Source: Todiramphus chloris collaris (lineage: Eukaryota; Chordata; Aves; Coraciiformes; Alcedinidae). Taken from it: 64,000 bases of DNA. Numbering within the stretch: the first letter of the stretch is position 1; each line of letters opens with the position of its first letter. The position numbers were made by a program, and so were the translations under genes. Below are positions 39,511 to 52,800 of this stretch, piece by piece. Below the pieces are notes generated by a model that was given only the letters and a program-made list of their open reading frames with translations, was not told the origin of the DNA and searched no databases. The stretch covers positions 49,270,401 to 49,334,400 of the forward strand of contig JANVCC010000020.1 of NCBI GenBank assembly GCA_025345505.1. Direction: 5' to 3'.

Positions 39511-42500
39511 TAAGGTTAGACTTGCTTTCTAGGAGTGTTCAAGGAAGCCAACTTCTGTGTGTCCTACGATGAAGTGGTTATTTATAATGGCCTTCAGTGT
39601 GGCTTAGCGCCAAATTTCCACATCAAAAGTAGCTTTATAAGAGATATCCTTACAGTGAGGTTCAGTGCAAAATCATGACTTCAGAAGCCAGCTTTCCTCG
39701 TGCTCTCAAGTATTTGATTTCAGCCTGAAAACCATTTGAGAAGCCAAGAAAAGCAGAGCCATTCCTGCCTACTTCCCCAGCTCTGCTTCATCTTTGATTT
39801 GCCTGCATATCCAACGGGCTCTGACCTACACTGCCCATTTATCAAAGCGAGTTACTCTAAGTGTCTGTTTATTTATGTTCAGAAATTCCCAGTAAGACGG
39901 ACAAGTTTCATGCTTAACCTGAAAAATTGGTGATGGAGGTGGAGTTCTTACCAGTTGCAGAGTTATTTGTTTGACTTGGCCACTGGTAAAAATAAAACAA
40001 TAACGTGTCCCAGAGTCACAGCAAGAGGTGGAGGTCACAAAAAACAGATCATGTCTTTCACAGCTCTTCAACTTCAGCGCGCTGAATTATGACTCCTGTT
40101 ATTTACTTACTGGATTCTCCACCCTGTGCGCAGGCTCCAAGCATTCAAAAAACAGCAGGTCTCTGCTTCAAAGAACTAACAGCCTTAGTGAGAGAGTAAA
40201 ATCTGTCCCAAAGCTACACTAACCTCCTCCTCCGCTTTTTCATCTGAAAGGTCAGATCTCACAGCCCTCAGCTGACTTCTACCATCTTCTGCTCACCAGA
40301 CTGCCATGTCTGCAATCCTGCACCTCTGTGCTCTCCTCTGCGCTCTCCTCTGCTGTATTAAACTGCCAGGCTTTTAGAGTAAATATATTCCCAATGCAGA
40401 CAGACCTGTCCTCTGAGAACAAAGTGCCCACGTGTTGCAACTCAAGATAGTCTTTTGCAGAAGCATTCTGTTTTTCCTTAGGAGAGACCTGTTCTCTGCA
40501 TGTCCAACCTTGATGCGCTTCATCAGATGTCCAGAAAACATCTCAGGCTCTTTCACTGAACTTGTCACTTTGAAACAGACTGTCTTCTTTAGAACTTCTT
40601 GCTCAGGGTCTTGAGTCCAGTTGCTGAGATCCCAAACCAGGGCTGAAGCCTCTCCAAATGTCCTGAGTGGTTTCTGCACATAGTCTGTAGAGTGTCACAC
40701 TCATCCGTATTCTCTTCAGTGGATTAAATCCTCTATGGGCTCGCTGAGGCCAAGGAGATAGCTTTGTGAGGATGCTTCCAAAAAGGGAATCATCTTCTAC
40801 CACAGGTAGGTTAAATATCAGTATGAAACATCAGTATGTAAGAGCCTGCTTTACATCTTAGCCTCTTGGAAGGTACCCCTTTCTCCTAAAAAGTACAGGA
40901 TCCTCCTTCTCTTTCATACTCCCAGGTTTTGCTTTTGGTATCCTCTCTCCACAAGAGATCTTATAAATATTCTCTCACTAGGAACTGCAATCTTCTTTGC
41001 CAGGGAATGTTCCTGCCCTACCTCAGAGGTGGTTACGGAACCCCATTCAGTTACTGTTTAGCCACCAGATTCCCAAAAGTGTTGGTTTTTTCTAGGCACC
41101 CAGCACACCAGCTGAGTGCCATCTTTCTGGGTACCTAAATATCAGTTATTGTTCTGCCATTATTAGGTATTTTTGTATGTGGATAGTTTTTCTGGGTATC
41201 TGTGGCTGAATATGGAGCCAAGGTAGAGTTAGAAAATAATTTCACAATTAAAACTCTCAAGACAGTGTGTTTGCAAGTTGACATTTAGATAGGCAGATAT
41301 ATTAAAGCATCAGAAATGCAAAATACACTTTCTGTTTGTCCTGACTTTTATGCCTTAATCTAAGGACAGTGACTAATTCTTCCTAACAGTTTGTTGGGTT
41401 CACTTCTTATTTTAGAGGCAAATACTGTAGTTTTCACCTAAGGTTTTGTGAGATCACAAAAACCTATTATTTTATTCTGTTATATTGCTTATATTCTCTT
41501 CAGAAGCACCCTCACAAACTGCAGGAATATCTTCCTCCACCGCCACCTGTTACATGTGATATGTTTTTCTTCTCAGCTTCTCTAGGTGAAGCAACAGGGA
41601 GGTAGGTTTTTTTCTTAGCCTGGGTATTATTCAGCTTTTAAAATGTTTGTGGGCAGTCAGTCATTTTGCTTTCTAACCCAAAACAAAAACCAAAGAGAAT
41701 TCCTGCCTTTTTTTCATAGTTTCCAGAAGTAGTTGTGTTTGATTGTCTTAAAATAAAGGGAAATTCTCCACACTGTGAAAGATTTTAAAAGCAGAAGTCT
41801 ACCAGGCAACTTAATTTCATTCTGTTAACACCACCTCACAGCCTGTCAGTATTTGGCTCAAACTTTGGTTTCTAATGGATGTCTATTCTTACTAGGGTTG
41901 AACTAGAAAGCAGTCCGACAATTCTCAGATAACAACCAGGAAAAAAACAATGTAAACCCATTATCCCAAAGGAACTAGAAATAGTTAATCATGCATAAGT
42001 AACAAAACCGGTTTCCTCACCATCAGATTTTATCCTGGACCACAGAGTTACAGAACTTTCCTTAAATCTCATTGGGGCGAAGACAGGAAACTGCATCTTC
42101 TAAACTTTAGAAATAGATCTTCAACATGTAAACATAAGATATTATGCCCCCATCTTTTAAGTAACATTTATATTATCCAAAATAAACAGTGTTTCTGAAG
42201 TTAGTCTGTAATTGACATCTGACACAGTCCACATTGCAACAGATATGATAAGTGCAGTAAACAGCAGAAATTATGCTTCTCTGTGCTCTGAGAAACATTC
42301 ATATTTCCTTACACAGATAAACTTTATTTTGTTGCTACGCAACTCTCACACAACACACTACATTCTGCAGTAAATAAGAGTACGAATTTTACAACTGAAG
42401 GGCAAGCATGTGGCCTTTGGGGTTTTCTCCCCATTTTGAGTTCCAGCCCCAGCTCTGTAATACTCCATTTTATTACAAAGCTGCCTCTGAAGCTCAGTAA

Positions 42501-43470
42501 GGGATATTTCAAAGAGAGCAAAAGGGGAGTCAGAATGCATGAGTCCTTTTGACATTGATGGGAAACAAATGGTGAAGCCAGTGATGTCGGTGACAGTGGA
42601 ACAATGAAAGCAAGGCTTGTTTTTTTTTTAATCCTCCTTAAAAATCAACACTAAACTTCCACAAGATGTTCAAAACCTCTTTGCAGTGGCCTCTCCCTGC
42701 CCGTGGTAACATTGCTATATCTGCAATAGAAGTGAGACAGATGAAAAGGCACTCTTTATTTTACCCAAGAGTAGATTAGTTAAGTCTTACCCTCCTCTGT
42801 TCGCTTTGGTGAGGACACTTTGTAGTATGAAGTTATTTCTTTGTTCTTTACAGTTGCAAAATTTCTCCTGAATTCAGCGTGTATTTGGATTATCCAGAGA
42901 ACAGCGGAGCAGATCCTGTATACCTCTGTATCCTCATTATAAACAGAGTGAGTAACACTAAGATTTATCTGTCTGAAGGGTATTCATGGAAACTGAAGAG
43001 GGTCACTAGAATCTTCCCAAGTCATGGGGTAATTCCTCAATTACTTAAGTTTCTCCTTTGCACATGGCTGCAAACCCTACACACTCTCCCAGGTAGCATC
43101 AGCCTTCACTTGCCACTGTCAGCAAATGAATCCAGATGAAATGGCTGGAACTCTGAGTCACACAAGTGCAGTCAGCACAGTTTGGTGAAGGCAATAGATT
43201 TGCACCAGCCAAGGATCTGACCTGTACCTGATGCACTTGCGTAATGACTGATTGCAAAAGGGTTTGTGTCACTTAAACTTTGCTGTTCATTTCTTTACAA
43301 CTAAGAGCCCACACGCTTATAAAGGAACAGCACATTGTCACTAGGGAAATGACACTGTGTTCAGAAGAAAGCAAGATTTAATCTCTATCTACAACGTAAC
43401 GTCTCTAAAGAGTGAGCAAGAAGTATCTTTCAAATTTTCAATTTCTGCATTTTGATATCAAAACATTTCT
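39511..43470. other. Intergenic, 3' flank of HAO1
   Basis: Unique sequence with a CTCTCCTCTG-type low-complexity patch near 40325-40352. Some minus-strand open frames at 38.2-40.8 kb have splice-like borders but no recognised homology. No repeat element was identified. Confidence 0.55.
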
Positions 43471-43471
43471 G

Positions 43472-43490
43472 TTTATAGTTTCTTTTTAAT
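43472..43490 (-). terminator. Candidate poly(A) signals of HAO1
   Basis: On the minus strand, ATTAAA (43485-43490) and TATAAA (43472-43477) lie about 290-310 nt past the HAO1 stop. They are the first plausible poly(A) hexamers after the stop. A canonical AATAAA appears only further out, at 42755-42760. The 3' end therefore probably falls near 43450, with a longer alternative possible. Confidence 0.4.
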
Positions 43491-43781
43491 GGCTAAGTTA
43501 CTTCAATACAAGCATTTGTTGCAAAACACTTCAAAGTCTTGTATAAAGGCCGATCACTAATCACAACTCCTGGTAGAGCAGCTTTCCTTGAGAGCCTAGA
43601 AGAACACAGAAACACCTGTAAAATTTGCTTCAAGTACTTTCTTCACCAAGTGATCTCCTACAGACCAGCCCTTCTCAGTTAGGGCTACAGGATGAGGCCC
43701 AAAGAGCAAACGCAGTTGCTTTTTGTTTGGATAGCACACTTTCTGTACAACAGGCAACACACAAGGCAATAGTCTGCAGAC

Positions 43782-43852
43782 TTAAATCTTGGAAAGCAAT
43801 GCTTGATGTCTTCGTATCAGTGTCCTGCCAATTTCTTCTACTCTCCGGCATC
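43782..43852 (-). CDS. HAO1: HAO1 exon 8 (terminal coding exon, PTS1)
   Basis: The acceptor ttttcctccag is followed by 71 coding bases ending in TAA. They encode the tail [16 protein letters not shown] then QALLSKI. The tail is the least conserved part of the protein but has the same length as in mammals, and it ends in Ser-Lys-Ile, a peroxisomal targeting tripeptide. This exon is too short to stand out as an ORF; it was placed by its phase match to exon 7 (G|GA) and its position 363 bp further on. Confidence 0.93.
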
Positions 43853-46800
43853 CTGGAGGAAAAGTTATCTATCAGTTAAAAGCCCTGCTTTTCTATCACA
43901 TAGAAATCTACATTCTGTCAGATGAAACCCACCCCTTGGCGACCAAGGATTAACCACTACATTTCTATGGGTTTATTGCTCTCCTTGTAAAAAACATTTT
44001 TACTTGCTCTTACTTAATCTCCTCAGTTCCCCACCTCTAAGACAAGGATAATGAGAAGTCCTTTTCCCATCCTCTGTAGCCTAACATGTTTACATTACAA
44101 ATATTTCCATCTCCTTGCTGTAAGTTACTACAGCATCTTGCCCAGGGCAAATGAACGTTATGAGGAAATGCAAAACCATAGTGATTATTGCTGAGAGGAA
44201 ATGTTGATGTCTTACCTGTCAGTGCCATTGCCAGGTGAAACTCTTCCTTCAGCATCTGGAGAACTTCTTTTGCTCCCTCTTCACCCTAGAAGATTAGGAA
44301 ATAATATATACTAGTATGTGTACTTGTAGCTTGCAAGTGTAGATACAGACATGTATACATTTGTCAACAAAGTTTTGTGCAGAACCGTAACTCCCGAGTT
44401 CTTGTCATAGGAAATTTTAGGTTAGGTGGTCTGGGTACACACAAACACCATCACATGCGTATCCCTGTGCACACACATATACACATCTATGCAGGTACTA
44501 AGCCTGAACAGCAGGCCTAGGTATCTAGAAAAACAGGAATTTGAACTTTTTCTAACTTACTTGATAAACCAAGCCCCAGATGAGAGGTCTTCCGATGAAT
44601 ACAGCTTTGGCTCCAAGAGCTAATGCTTTGAGAACATCTGTGCCTTTTCTTACACCACCATCTAGGAACACCTCCACCTTCCCCTCCACAGCTTCGACAA
44701 TTTCAGGCAAGACATCAATCTAAAAGAGTGAAACCAGGAATACAGGTTGTCCACTTCTGTAACCCTATTGATTTTTTGAATGAATTCTTATGTACAGGAT
44801 CTAAGCTTTAAAGAAGCTAAATGAGCAATTGCATGCCTAACTGTATGCACAAGCTCTACAGCATAGTAGTGAAAAAAAATAGTGAATTAACATGTTAGCA
44901 GATATACAAGAAGGTCAAATTTATTTGGACAGTCATATAAATAGAATGAGAATCAGCAGGGTAACACAAAAGGTCCATCTGGTCCCTTGACATGTATCCA
45001 ACTCTAGGCAGTATCAGATACTTTGGAAGAATATAGGAAACAGCAAGCACAGAGAGAGTCTTCCTTGATATTACCCCCAAAATTCCAGTGTTCTCTAGTT
45101 TGGGGATGATATTGAATCACTGTTGTTTACTAAAGAATCATCTTCACTTTCTTGTTTAAATTTATTATTCGTTTATACTACAGGCCAGGCATTGTACCTA
45201 TAGACATGGAAAAAGAGAAAGGTGGTGCCCCAAGGAACCGGAAGGAGTAGGTTGAAAATTTTTAGTTAATATATTTTACCTTTTGAAAATAAACCTTGAT
45301 TACAGGAATAATTGTAGAGGAAGCTTCTTCATGTAAGAAAAAAAATTAACTCTCTTCTGTATTTTGAGCCAGGTGGGAAATACTTTCTTTTAACACAAAT
45401 ACACGCTACTTTCACCAACAGCAGTGGTAAAGGCAAAGGAAAAAAGGATTTTTACTGTTCCTAAGTAACCACAGAGTTGGGTAACGTTGTCCACATCATG
45501 CAAGAGATCCAATGAAGAGATAAACCTCCTGAATTCAAGCTTCAACATTGATTATGGGGCAACTGTTCCTACAATGCGTAAATAGTTCGCATTCATGAAA
45601 ATCGGGAAAGACGCAAAACTGGAAGCCACATATTAAGGAGACTGGAAACAGTGTGTGGTAGTAAGACAAAAGGCACGCAAATGCGGATGTAATTAATTTC
45701 CGTTCTAATGGATAAAAAATGACTAGGAGATGGAGAAAAAAAAAACTTGAAAGTGCAGTTTGTTTTTAGATTTGGATTAAAATTTTCTTGAAGTTTGGCA
45801 CTTGCTGCGAATTTTTCCCCTCCCTTTGGTTTTGCTCTCTTGCCAAACATATTTTAGATCTATTTCCATATACAGAGAACGCTTTCTACATCCTGACAAA
45901 CTGTACCAACATTAAAGTGCTATAATAACTGAAGTATGATGCAAACCATAATTAAAACACAAATTTCCTCAATGTGTAACTAGACACTAGAAATATTAAC
46001 CATCCTGTGTTCAGCTCACATTCTGAAAACCCATGAAATTAAAGCAAATTATTATGTTTCTAAACCAGAAACCTTTTGCATTGAACACAGATATTTACAT
46101 TATGAAAACTCCATTGTGAAATGTAGTTTTTTGTAGTTCTGAGTAGTAGTAGATGTAGTTCTTTTAGTTCTGAGTGCCTTCTCTTCTGCACTGTGGTGTT
46201 ACAAAGGAATAACTCATGTAGTTTGCAGGTTTAATTTCTGGTTTACTGCAATTGGTGAAAAATTAATTCCTATTTCTTGAGCTTTCTCATTTTTCAAAAT
46301 GATGTTTTTAATATCCTCATACATTTTTCCTGTTGGATTACCTCACACACAGAGTTGCCCAAGATTTTCAAATACTCTTAGTGAAACTGGGGAATACATT
46401 CTCCAAAGGTGACAAGATGATAAAAAAGGATGGAAGTTAAAGAAGAGAAATTAATTTCAGAAATATTAGGCACCCACACTCTGAAAATTCAGTTCCCCTT
46501 AAGGAGTCTAAAACTGAATAGCTGCACACTCTCCAATAGCACAAAATCACATTTGAAAAAAGAAAAATGTCAGTCTCTCTTTTGAAACTCAAAAAGTCCT
46601 AACACCAGGAGGTCATTTATCCTACCAGTCCCCCAGAGTACCTGGAGACAGTCAGGCAAAAGCATCTCAGAGAATAATACCTCAATTCAGAGAACAAAGC
46701 CTCGACTTTGTTAATTATTGAGAAAGCCATTTGTGCTGGCAGTTGGCTCCCCAGTGCAAGGCTTGGCTGGTGAAGAACCAGCCAACACAACCACGCGATG

Positions 46801-49800
46801 ACTGGGTGCACATGAGGGACTCTAAAAGATCAGTGGGTAAAGGAAATCAGCTGGGGAAACCTTCAGCTGTCCATGAGAAGATAAGCAGACAGCAGAAGTG
46901 CTCCAGGGGAGGGGGGGACACACCACTGGGCAGCAGAGATGAGCAGACTTCTTGTACAAAATGCTCCTCAGTGATAAAGAGCCTACCTTTCACACTCTCT
47001 CTTCAAAATATAACAACTGAAAATGGGAGGTTTTTCATCAAGGATGCATTAGGAATACCAAAATAGTCACAACTGTGCTTTGATTCTCCTCCTATTCATT
47101 CCCTTTTTAGTGGTTCTGCTTTCCCACACCAAATGAAGATGGATGAGTGATGGCTGGAATTTTGGGGGTTTTCCTTCATCCTGAACACATACTTTTTCAT
47201 TTTCTTCTTTCTTTTTTGCCAATCGAGAACTTCTCAAATCCCTTTTCACCCTTGGAAAAGGCACAGGGTAGCACGACAAGGAAAAGGAAAAAGGAAAAAG
47301 CCTGTAATTTAACCACCCTGTACCTTTTCCAAAGGTGAAAATGTTTGAAAGGGAAAAAATGGAGAGTTTCATTCTGTGTTTAGCTGTTCTGTAACTATGC
47401 AGTTTTTTAGAAGTCTCTGAAGAATATTAAAAGGGAAAAAACAACTACAGTACAACCTTCAGGGAACTGCCATCAGCAACAGGGATTTTTCAAAAAGGCA
47501 TGAGAAAGACTAGAAAAAAATTCTTAATGACTTTCCAATTTCTAAACGCTTAACTGACAATAATACATTATCTGAAACTACTCTTCTATGATTTCTAGGC
47601 ACCGTGCTGCAACCAAGGACACAATGCCCGTGTAGCTTGAAGAAACAGCCATACGTAAATGCCCCTGCCCTTTTATGTTTGTTTTGACCAAGGGGAGGCT
47701 GTGTCTAAACTCAAGGTATGATGTGACATACATAGAGAAGTGGAGAGAGATTACTGCTCATGGGTTAAGGCATATAACACATATTTACAGGTCTTCCTTC
47801 AGCTATTGTGTGTTCACAGAAAAAAACCAAGGAGGTAGAGAAAAACAGACTACTGGTGGATACTGGCACCAGTACTTACAGTAGCGGGGACCCCATCAAG
47901 CTGTCGTGCTCCATGATTTGACACCAGGATACCATTTACCCCAATCTTGACAGCTTCTTTAGCATCATCAGCTAGAAACAAACAAACAAACAAGATACGC
48001 CCTTCCATAACTGTGAGCTTATTCACACTGTGATGAGGGAAATTTTGGCATCACGAAACAAACATTGCCAAATAATGCACCCCAACTAAGTCACCTTACG
48101 CTTCATCTTGACAAAGCCCCCTCTCAACACAGAAAACAGTTTCATATTTAAGTAGTAATACCAGAAAAGTAATTTGAAATGTTGAATCAGAACATTTTAC
48201 CACTGTGGATTAGCAGCCACTTTGGTCGCTAGCTTTTATTTTCTCTACTGTGTCCCACAACTCATCACAAAGAAAATCTTTTGCTAAATTATTTTCTCCA
48301 AGCCAAAATTATCAGCATGATTACACTAATAATCCATACTTAACGAAACCACTTTGCCGTGCTCAGTGCTCTTCTGACAGAAAGAAAATCCAGCTTCCCC
48401 TTAAGTAGCATACGATTCAGATCAGACTTAGAGTTTACAGGCACAATGAACAGAGCAAGTTCAATCTTCCTGGGCACATCTGATTTCCTATACAGCTGGT
48501 GGGACACAAGCCTAGCAATAACTCCAGGCACTTATTTTAGCAGCTGCTTCTGCAAATAGCTTGTTTGCTGGGTTCCTAATCATGCATGAGGAAGAGAATG
48601 GGTTTTCCCTTTAATTTTTTTCAGCTCTGTTTTGGCAAATCTTCCCTACTTAGCACAGCACAGAAATATGAACATGAATCTCACCATATTCCATATCAGC
48701 AAAGCAGATGTTTGCCATTAAAAAGTAATGCAATTCCTTGCAGTTCTAGAGAATGAGCCCTTTTCCCTCCCTGGGCCCTCTGTGAGAAGGGACGCCTTGC
48801 CTCCCGCACAGAAGCAGCAGAGCTACACACCCCTGAGGATTCCCTTCATGACGATGGGCAGTGAGGTCAGCCCTCGAAGCCATTTGATGTCCTCCCAGCT
48901 GATGCTTGCATCAATTGCCTCAGCTACATACACAGCCAGCCCGCTATTGTCTCCAAAGTCTTTCCCTGAGGAGAACGCCAGGTCGCTGCTTGAAAAGTTT
49001 TTTAATCTAAAATAACAAAAGAGAAAGAAAAAACAGTCTGAAAAAGTTTCATTGTCACCACAAATCAGTCCTTAACACCAGCATCTGATACAGCTGCGTT
49101 AAAACTTTGCTGTACTGCAGGGCAGGAGCAAAAAAAAGTTTATCACAGCATGTCAGATCTCAGCTCCTAGGAAACCAAAACCTTTGACTGGCAAATCATT
49201 TGGTAACATTGGTGCAAGTTTCTCTGACCAAGGCAACAGTCCTAGTTCTTTCAAAAGAAATAGGATAAAGTCCAAAATCTAGAGGTTCAGCATCAAATCA
49301 ACAATCAGGAGGAAAAGTCAGCAGTGAGAGCACTAATTTGGGCTCAAACATCCATCCTTCCATGTGACTTTGGGCACGACACTTAGCCACTCTTTTTGCC
49401 TCAGTTTCCCCACCATAAAATAGGAACAACAGTATCTGCCAGGAGCACAGGGAGGATAAGAGCATCAGAAGCTATGGGACATTTAGACCCTAGAACAGTA
49501 CAGGGTGGATGTGAAAGGGAACATCAATTTTACTTGACATAACCCAGGACCCACTGAAGTCAAGAGGTACACCTCTACTCACCAGCAAAAATTCCCTAAG
49601 TTTTTATGCAGCAAAATAGGGTTTGGGTTTTCTTTGGGGTTTTTTTCTGGTTGTTTTTTTGTTTGTTTGTTTTAATTTTGTTTGTTTTTCAGATCCAGGG
49701 GATTCAGGTACTGGAAGAATAGGGGATCAGATAAGTACGATAGAAGAAGGAAGAGAAATTTTGTTAAGCTGCATGAACTAGATGGATCTGCATGAAGCCT

Positions 49801-52800
49801 TCAAAGAATTCAGAACTGCCATCTGACCCACATGAGCAAGATCCAGCTGGTTCATGTTGTGTTTTTTTTTTATGTTTCCTTGTAATGTGTAAGGGGCAAG
49901 GAAGTGAAGTTGATATGAAAACATTAGCTATTATTTGCTCTTTAGCACCAAATCAATCTCACAGGAACCAGAGTTCACAGACTTACTAGACAAAGCAGGA
50001 GAAGGGGAAAAGAGGGCAGAGAAATTCAGGCTGTGTTCATATTAGAAAGCTGAACAAGCATTAAACCAGCATTGGAGACACCAGTACCACCAAGAACATG
50101 CGTGTCTCACGTGAGGCTGATTGCTCTGTTCTTTGGAAATGATGTCTTGTTCCACACGGCGCTGTTTTATGTTCTTATTCCACATTTTGTGAAATGCATG
50201 GGGGTTTTTGCATGGAAACTGGCTAGTTTACTGCTGATTTCATGCCTGCCACAAGCCGCATTTCACACAGCTTTTCTGTTCAGCTCCAGGCCCAGAAGAA
50301 AAGGAGAAAGGAGCAGGCTCTCAGCAAGATCCAGCTTTTCAACTGTTGGTTTGTGGAGGGTGGGGTACCCAGAGAAAAACAGAACCATGGATAAGATTAT
50401 ATAAATAACTGTTGTTTTTCTTGGCCTGCAAAACGCAGATCAACACTTGAATGAATGTTGCCTTACATACGTTTCTGAGCACAATGGCACCTTGTTGTTG
50501 CTTTGAAACTTTGTTGAGAACCTGAAGCCAAGAAAAAGTTATCGCATAACTGAGCGGAGCCCCACGCTAGAAGAGTTTCACCGCCTAGTCTGCAACAAAA
50601 CATTGTCCATGTATCATTCTGAAATCTGAAGTGATTAATTCAAACCTTTAAAGATTAGTCCCACTTTTTACTGTTTCATATGGTTCACTCAAACAAAACA
50701 TTGTTAAGGTTTGATCAGATGGGGTCAAAGTGTTGCAGAAATGCTCTATCACTTTCCTCAAATATTTTTCAGTTATTTGACTTGCATTCAAAAGCTCTTT
50801 AACCTCAGGCCTTAAAATGGTACTTCCCCTAAAGAAATTATTTGATTTTTTTTTTTTTTAGGTGAAACGACAGAGTTCATTGATAATGTTTTGTCAATCA
50901 GAGATCTATAGCAGCATTACTGTATGAGGCCTATGCTTACCAGTGTACTACATTTTAATACTACATGTTTCACGGATTTTTTTTTGATTTTCAGGTACTT
51001 TCCTCATAAGATTGTACTTTAACACAGAAATCATAGGCAGAGTTAAGGTTGCTCTGTCAACCTTCATCATATCATCTCTTAGCTTGAAGTCCAAGTATAT
51101 AGGGAAGATCCAACACCCCAAGCTCTGGCGATTTTTTTGCCTGTAAGGTGAAGAATCGGATTCACTGCACAGTCCCATGGCTTACCTTCAATTTGAGTAT
51201 TATGAAAAAGAAGAAAGACCAAAGGATGTGATATTACATTTCTTGCTATGTACAGGTTACATAGTATAACATAAGAGTCTTAGGAGACATAAGAACACTT
51301 CAGATCCATGATAATATTCAAAGCAAGCTTTTACTCAGAATACAAATAAAAGTTAATCTGCTTCAAACAACATTCAGCTATTCTCTCTTGCTCTGTCGCC
51401 TCTCTCCCCCTCCCCCCCCCCCCCCCCCAATCTCATTTTCATGTTCACTTGCGGACTCTGAGTAACAGCAAACACAGTAGTCTTAATATATGCCCTGGAA
51501 GACTGCAGTCACTACCAAGACCTACCTGCAAGATTCTCTCAGAGTTTTTAGGTCTATTTTGCAAACCTAAGCCCTGGATCGCCAATCTACTAAACTCTCT
51601 TACAGCCAGTTCTTGGCTGCTAACACTGTGCCAGCACTTCAGCGTATGTTGATCAGGGTGGTCTCTACAATCTACCAATTTATATTTGCAAAAGCCTATT
51701 GAAATCAATGCCCTTACAACACTGCTGGATAACTCTGTTAAAATTAAACTCTGCTCAGGACCTGCAGCAGAGAAGAACTAGAATTAGTGCTGAAGTCAGG
51801 CATGAGGCCACATACTTTGCTGAGAAATAGAAAATGTCCCAAAACACACATAGGGGTAGAAATTGCCCTCATGGAGAATTTAGAAAGACTGATACCCATG
51901 TGTTCCCATGCTTATGTAAAAGAAGAGCTGAAGCTGCTTGGAAAGAATCTCTGTGGTCAGTAGCAACATGGCCCTGAGCCCAGTACAGTGTCATAGGATA
52001 ACATAGGTAAGAAGGGACCAGACCATCAGTTGGAAGGAACCTTTGGTCCATTTAGTCCATGCCCCCATTCAGAGCACAGACAATTCTTCAGTTGGATCCA
52101 GATTCATAGCCAGAGCATGTTGCACAGGGCTGTGTCCAGCTGAGTTTTAAAGGCATCCAAGAACATATCGAGGGATATACAGAGAAATGCCCCATCTCTC
52201 TAACTTCATCAGTCTGCAGCCTCATGTTGCCTGGCAGTGTCTTTGACAGTCCACAAACAGCCAAGAAAGCTCAGTTTTCACACAAAAAAGCTCATGGCTC
52301 TAACACAGCAAGAGACATGTGCTCAGGTCCTTGGCTATTGCCCAGTGCTGTGTGTGGCACCTGGAAGAAATTCCTTGTGCCAGAGGCAAATTTTTCCCAC
52401 AGCACCTCACGGTGACCATGGCACTGCCACACACCTGTCCCACACCCTCCAGTAGGCACCTACCTGAGGTGGGGAGGAAGCTGGAATTTGTTGCGCACAT
52501 CATCAATACGCCTGCCGAGGAACGGTGTGTCCACCGTCACGAAGATCCCTTTGTAGCCCGCTCTCTCCGCACGCTTCACGAGGGATTTGGTAACCTCCCG
52601 GTCCTTGTACACGTAAAGCTGTAGCCAGTGAAGGCCATTTGGAGCTGCTTCAGCCACTTCTTCAATGGAAGAGGTGGCCCAGGAGCTCAGCAACATCCCT
52701 GTCCCCATTGCATGGCAGGCTGGAGAAACACAAAGTTATATTCAAGACTGTCCAAACAGAGGCTCTTCTAAACATGACTCACTAGAGTGTGTCAGTGCAC

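Larger units (their letters stand above)
49007..52463 (-). other. HAO1 intron 3
   Basis: About 3.5 kb. It contains a MIR-like SINE (49320-49505), a T/G-rich low-complexity stretch (49640-49692), a poly-pyrimidine/poly-C run (51399-51428) and a CR1 fragment (51989-52245). No exon was seen. Confidence 0.85.

Noticed and set aside
52319..52624. Plus-strand 101-codon ORF
   Set aside because: It is antisense to HAO1 exon 3.
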